Translations under genes and position numbers: made by a program
DNA from: Streptomyces seoulensis
GTDB lineage: Bacteria > Actinomycetota > Actinomycetes > Streptomycetales > Streptomycetaceae
Direction: 5' to 3'
Length of the DNA stretch: 64,000 nucleotides
Assembly (NCBI RefSeq): GCF_022846655.1
Contig: NZ_AP025667.1
Coordinates: 1,091,001 to 1,155,000, forward strand
Shown: piece after piece, positions 61,935 through 64,000 of the stretch
Numbering within the stretch: the stretch's first letter is position 1
How the letters are laid out: every line of letters begins with the position of its first letter
The notes under the pieces: generated by a model
The model's database searches: none
What the model was told of the DNA's origin: nothing
The model's input: only the letters and a program-made list of their open reading frames with translations

Positions 61935-62609
61935 ATGCGCCTCAACCGCGTCCTGCTCTCCACCGTGCTGGTCGTCGTCGCCCTGGTGATCCAGGTGAGT
62001 GTCCTCGCCCGCCTCCACCTGCCCGGTGCGGTCCCTGACCTGCTGCTCCTCACCGTCCTCGGGCTCGCCCTGGTGTACGGCCATGTCGGCGGTGCCCTCG
62101 TCGGCTTCGGCGCCGGACTCCTCGCGGACCTCGCGCCGCCCGCCGACCACGCGGCCGGCCGCTACGCCCTGGTGCTGTGCGTCATCGGTTACTTCGCCGG
62201 GCTGGTCAAGCCCGAGACCGGCCGTCTGAAGTCCGCGACCGGCCCGATGGCCGTCGTGGTCGCCGCCGCGATCGGCTCCACCCTGCTCTACGCGGGCGTC
62301 GGCGCCCTCGTCGGCGACACCGCCGCCCGCCATGTCGGCCTGCCCGGCCTGCTGTTCTCGGCCGCGCTGTACGACCTGCTGCTGGCCCCGTTCGTGGTGC
62401 CCGGCGTGATGTGGCTGGCCCGCCGCGCGGACAACGACCCGCTGGCCGAGTCCGGGCCCGCCGCCAAGGCCGGGAACATCTCCTCCGGCTGGCTCTCCTC
62501 CGGCACCGGCCTGCGCATCGGCTCCCAGCGGGGCTTCGGCGCCCTGAAGGCCAAGGCCCGCACCCGCTCGGCCCGCGTCGGCCGCATCAAGGGGGTCAAG
62601 CGGCTGTGA
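61935..62609 (+). CDS. mreD: Rod shape-determining protein MreD
   Basis: A 224-aa membrane protein with about five to six membrane segments (NRVLLSTVLVVVALVIQVSV, LLLLTVLGLALVYGHVGGAL, YALVLCVIGYFAGLV and YDLLLAPFVVPGVMWLA). ATG 61935 is about 10 nt behind AGGAG. The C-terminal ~55 residues are a charged Ser/Arg/Lys-rich cytoplasmic tail, longer than in E. coli MreD. It bridges MreC and the lipid-linked wall machinery. A tiny frame overlaps its stop (GTGA at 62606). Confidence 0.9.
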   Translation: MRLNRVLLSTVLVVVALVIQVSVLARLHLPGAVPDLLLLTVLGLALVYGHVGGALVGFGAGLLADLAPPADHAAGRYALVLCVIGYFAGLVKPETGRLKSATGPMAVVVAAAIGSTLLYAGVGALVGDTAARHVGLPGLLFSAALYDLLLAPFVVPGVMWLARRADNDPLAESGPAAKAGNISSGWLSSGTGLRIGSQRGFGALKAKARTRSARVGRIKGVKRL

Positions 62610-62707
62610 AAGCCCGCGAATTCACCCGAACGGGGAAGAAACGGCGGAACGTGATCGCGCCGGCCGCACGTTCATCATCCGTACGCGCACACCAGTTCCC
62701 GCGCTGA
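62606..62707 (+). CDS. Possible 33-codon ORF between mreD and pbp2
   Basis: GTG 62606 overlaps the mreD stop as GTGA; 33 Arg/Lys/Ser-rich codons (REFTRTGKKRRNVIAPAARS) end 18 nt before pbp2. It might act as a leader for pbp2 translation. No other support. Confidence 0.2.
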   Translation: MKAREFTRTGKKRRNVIAPAARSSSVRAHQFPR

Positions 62708-62725
62708 GAGGGGGAGTCAGCAGCA

Positions 62726-64000
62726 GTGACCAACATTCCGGAGACCGGGCGGACCCCACGGGTCCAGATCCGGCTGGTCGTCATCCAGATCCTCGTCCTC
62801 TCCCTGCTCGGCACCCTCGGCGGCCGCCTGTGGTACCTCCAGATCCGCGAGGGCGCCGAGTACCAGAAGGAGGCGTCGGGCAACCACGTCCAGCAAGTCG
62901 TGGACCCCGCCGTGCGCGGTGACATCCTGGACGCGCGCGGAGTCTCGCTCGCGGACAACGAGACCCGTCTCGTCGTCTCCGCCTCGCGCACCGACCTGCT
63001 CAAGCAGGAGGACGACGGCAAGGGCGTGCTGGCCAAGCTCGCCGCTGTCCTCGGCCTGAAGCCCGAGGAGGTCCAGCAGAAGGTCCGGCTGTGCGACGCC
63101 AAGACCCCCCAGCCCTGCTGGAACGGCTCGCCTTACCAGCCGATCCCCATCACCGACGAGGCCACGCCCAAGCAGGCCCTCCAGATCCGTGAGCGTGCCG
63201 AGGACTTCCCCGGCATCACCGCCGAGCCCGAGGCCGTCCGCCGCTACGGCGCGCCCGGCAAGGCCCACACCTCCCAGGTCCTCGGCTACCTCTCGCCGGT
63301 CACCGACGAGGAGATCCAGAAGGCCAAGGACACCGACTCGCCGTACCTGCGCTCCGACATGGTCGGCCGCTCCGGCCTGGAGCGGCAGTACGACAAGGAG
63401 CTGCGCGGCAAGGCGGGCGTCACGCGCTACGAGGTGGACAACCTCGGCCGGGTCATCGGCAAGGCCCAGGCCGACCCGGCGGAGTCCGGCTCCAACCTGG
63501 TCACCAGCATCGACTCCCGGGTCCAGCGGGTCACCGAGTACGAGCTGGACAAGGCGATGAAGATCGCCCGTCAGCAGTTCGACAAGATCACCGGCACCAA
63601 CTACAAGGCCGACTCCGGTGCCGCCGTGGTGATGGAGGCGAAGACGGGCCGCATCGTCGCCATGGCCTCCGCGCCGGACTACGACCCGAACGTCTGGGTC
63701 GGCGGCATCTCCGCCAAGGACTACCAGGCCCTCACCGGCAAGAACTCCGACTACCCGCTGCTCAACCGCGCCATCCAGGGCCAGGCCGCACCGGGTTCGA
63801 CCTTCAAGGTGGTCTCCACCGCCGCGGCGGTCGAGGCGGGATACGACTTCGACGGCCGCTACCCGTGCACGAGTTCCTACTCGGTCGGTGGCCAGGTCTT
63901 CAAGAACTTCGAGGGCGAGAGCTTCGGCCCGATCCCGCTGGGCCGTGCGCTGGAGGTCTCCTGCGACACCGTCTTCTACTACCTCTCCGACCAGGAGTGG
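62726..64000 (+). CDS. mrdA: Penicillin-binding protein 2 (class B transpeptidase), partial
   Basis: The N-terminal 425 residues; the gene continues past the right edge. GTG 62726 follows AGAGGGGGAG by about 9 nt. One membrane anchor (IRLVVIQILVLSLLGTLG) near 15-32 is followed by the dimerisation domain (NHVQQVVDPAVRGDILDARG), then the class B transpeptidase domain. The active-site motif is S358-x-x-K361 (QAAPGSTFKVVS); SxN and KTG motifs lie outside the window. It crosslinks peptidoglycan in the Mre elongation complex and would be followed by rodA/sfr in Streptomyces. Confidence 0.93.
   Translation, partial: MTNIPETGRTPRVQIRLVVIQILVLSLLGTLGGRLWYLQIREGAEYQKEASGNHVQQVVDPAVRGDILDARGVSLADNETRLVVSASRTDLLKQEDDGKGVLAKLAAVLGLKPEEVQQKVRLCDAKTPQPCWNGSPYQPIPITDEATPKQALQIRERAEDFPGITAEPEAVRRYGAPGKAHTSQVLGYLSPVTDEEIQKAKDTDSPYLRSDMVGRSGLERQYDKELRGKAGVTRYEVDNLGRVIGKAQADPAESGSNLVTSIDSRVQRVTEYELDKAMKIARQQFDKITGTNYKADSGAAVVMEAKTGRIVAMASAPDYDPNVWVGGISAKDYQALTGKNSDYPLLNRAIQGQAAPGSTFKVVSTAAAVEAGYDFDGRYPCTSSYSVGGQVFKNFEGESFGPIPLGRALEVSCDTVFYYLSDQEW

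Overview
The window is very high-GC DNA with the codon usage and gene content of a Streptomyces (or close relative) chromosome. Supporting signs are abundant GTG/TTG starts, several apparently leaderless genes, tig-clpP1-clpP2-clpX, the mreBCD-pbp2 cell-shape cluster, a Nur-type box in front of an iron SOD, and dispersed intergenic repeats of a type common in Streptomyces. The gene order malQ ... pepN ... asd ... sodF ... rpiB ... tig-clpP-clpX ... valS-folC-ndk-mreBCD matches what I remember of the conserved S. coelicolor core. No insertion sequence, prophage, CRISPR array or plasmid-type gene was seen.

Left part (1-15009). A minus-strand operon encodes a PknG-like signalling module: GlnX-like membrane protein, GlnH-like solute-binding protein, a coiled-coil protein, a PknG-type kinase and a PP2C phosphatase cut by the window edge. 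Next come a SUKH protein, a BadF-family sugar kinase coupled to a GH4 glycosidase, an MscS channel and an HNH endonuclease. A translationally coupled ABC transporter operon follows (ATPase, two membrane proteins), with a small secreted protein upstream.

Middle part (15010-37403). malQ is preceded by a small repeat-containing protein. Then come a small membrane protein ending in a 19-bp triplication, an FAD monooxygenase, pepN, a DUF1203-like protein, and a cis-prenyltransferase followed within 3 nt by a DUF2236/MpaB-type oxygenase fused to EF-hands. This pair is the most interesting candidate system in the window. After it lie asd, a large subtilase, a NUDIX hydrolase, a Tat-exported phosphoesterase, an AbiEi/nuclease-like protein, a second pepN and a DsbA-family protein.

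Right part (37404-64000). This holds sodF with a Nur box, two amino-acid permeases flanking bioY, rpiB, an Fpg/Nei glycosylase, a SpoIIE-type phosphatase with a small HD hydrolase, an acyltransferase, and tRNA-Gly and tRNA-Pro. It then continues through tig, clpP1, clpP2, clpX, a Pro/Gly/Tyr-rich membrane protein, valS, a 97/98-bp repeat block, folC, a DUF4233 protein, ndk, mreB, mreC, mreD and a truncated pbp2. Many gene ends carry perfect 11-18 bp hairpins, which delimit the transcription units well.
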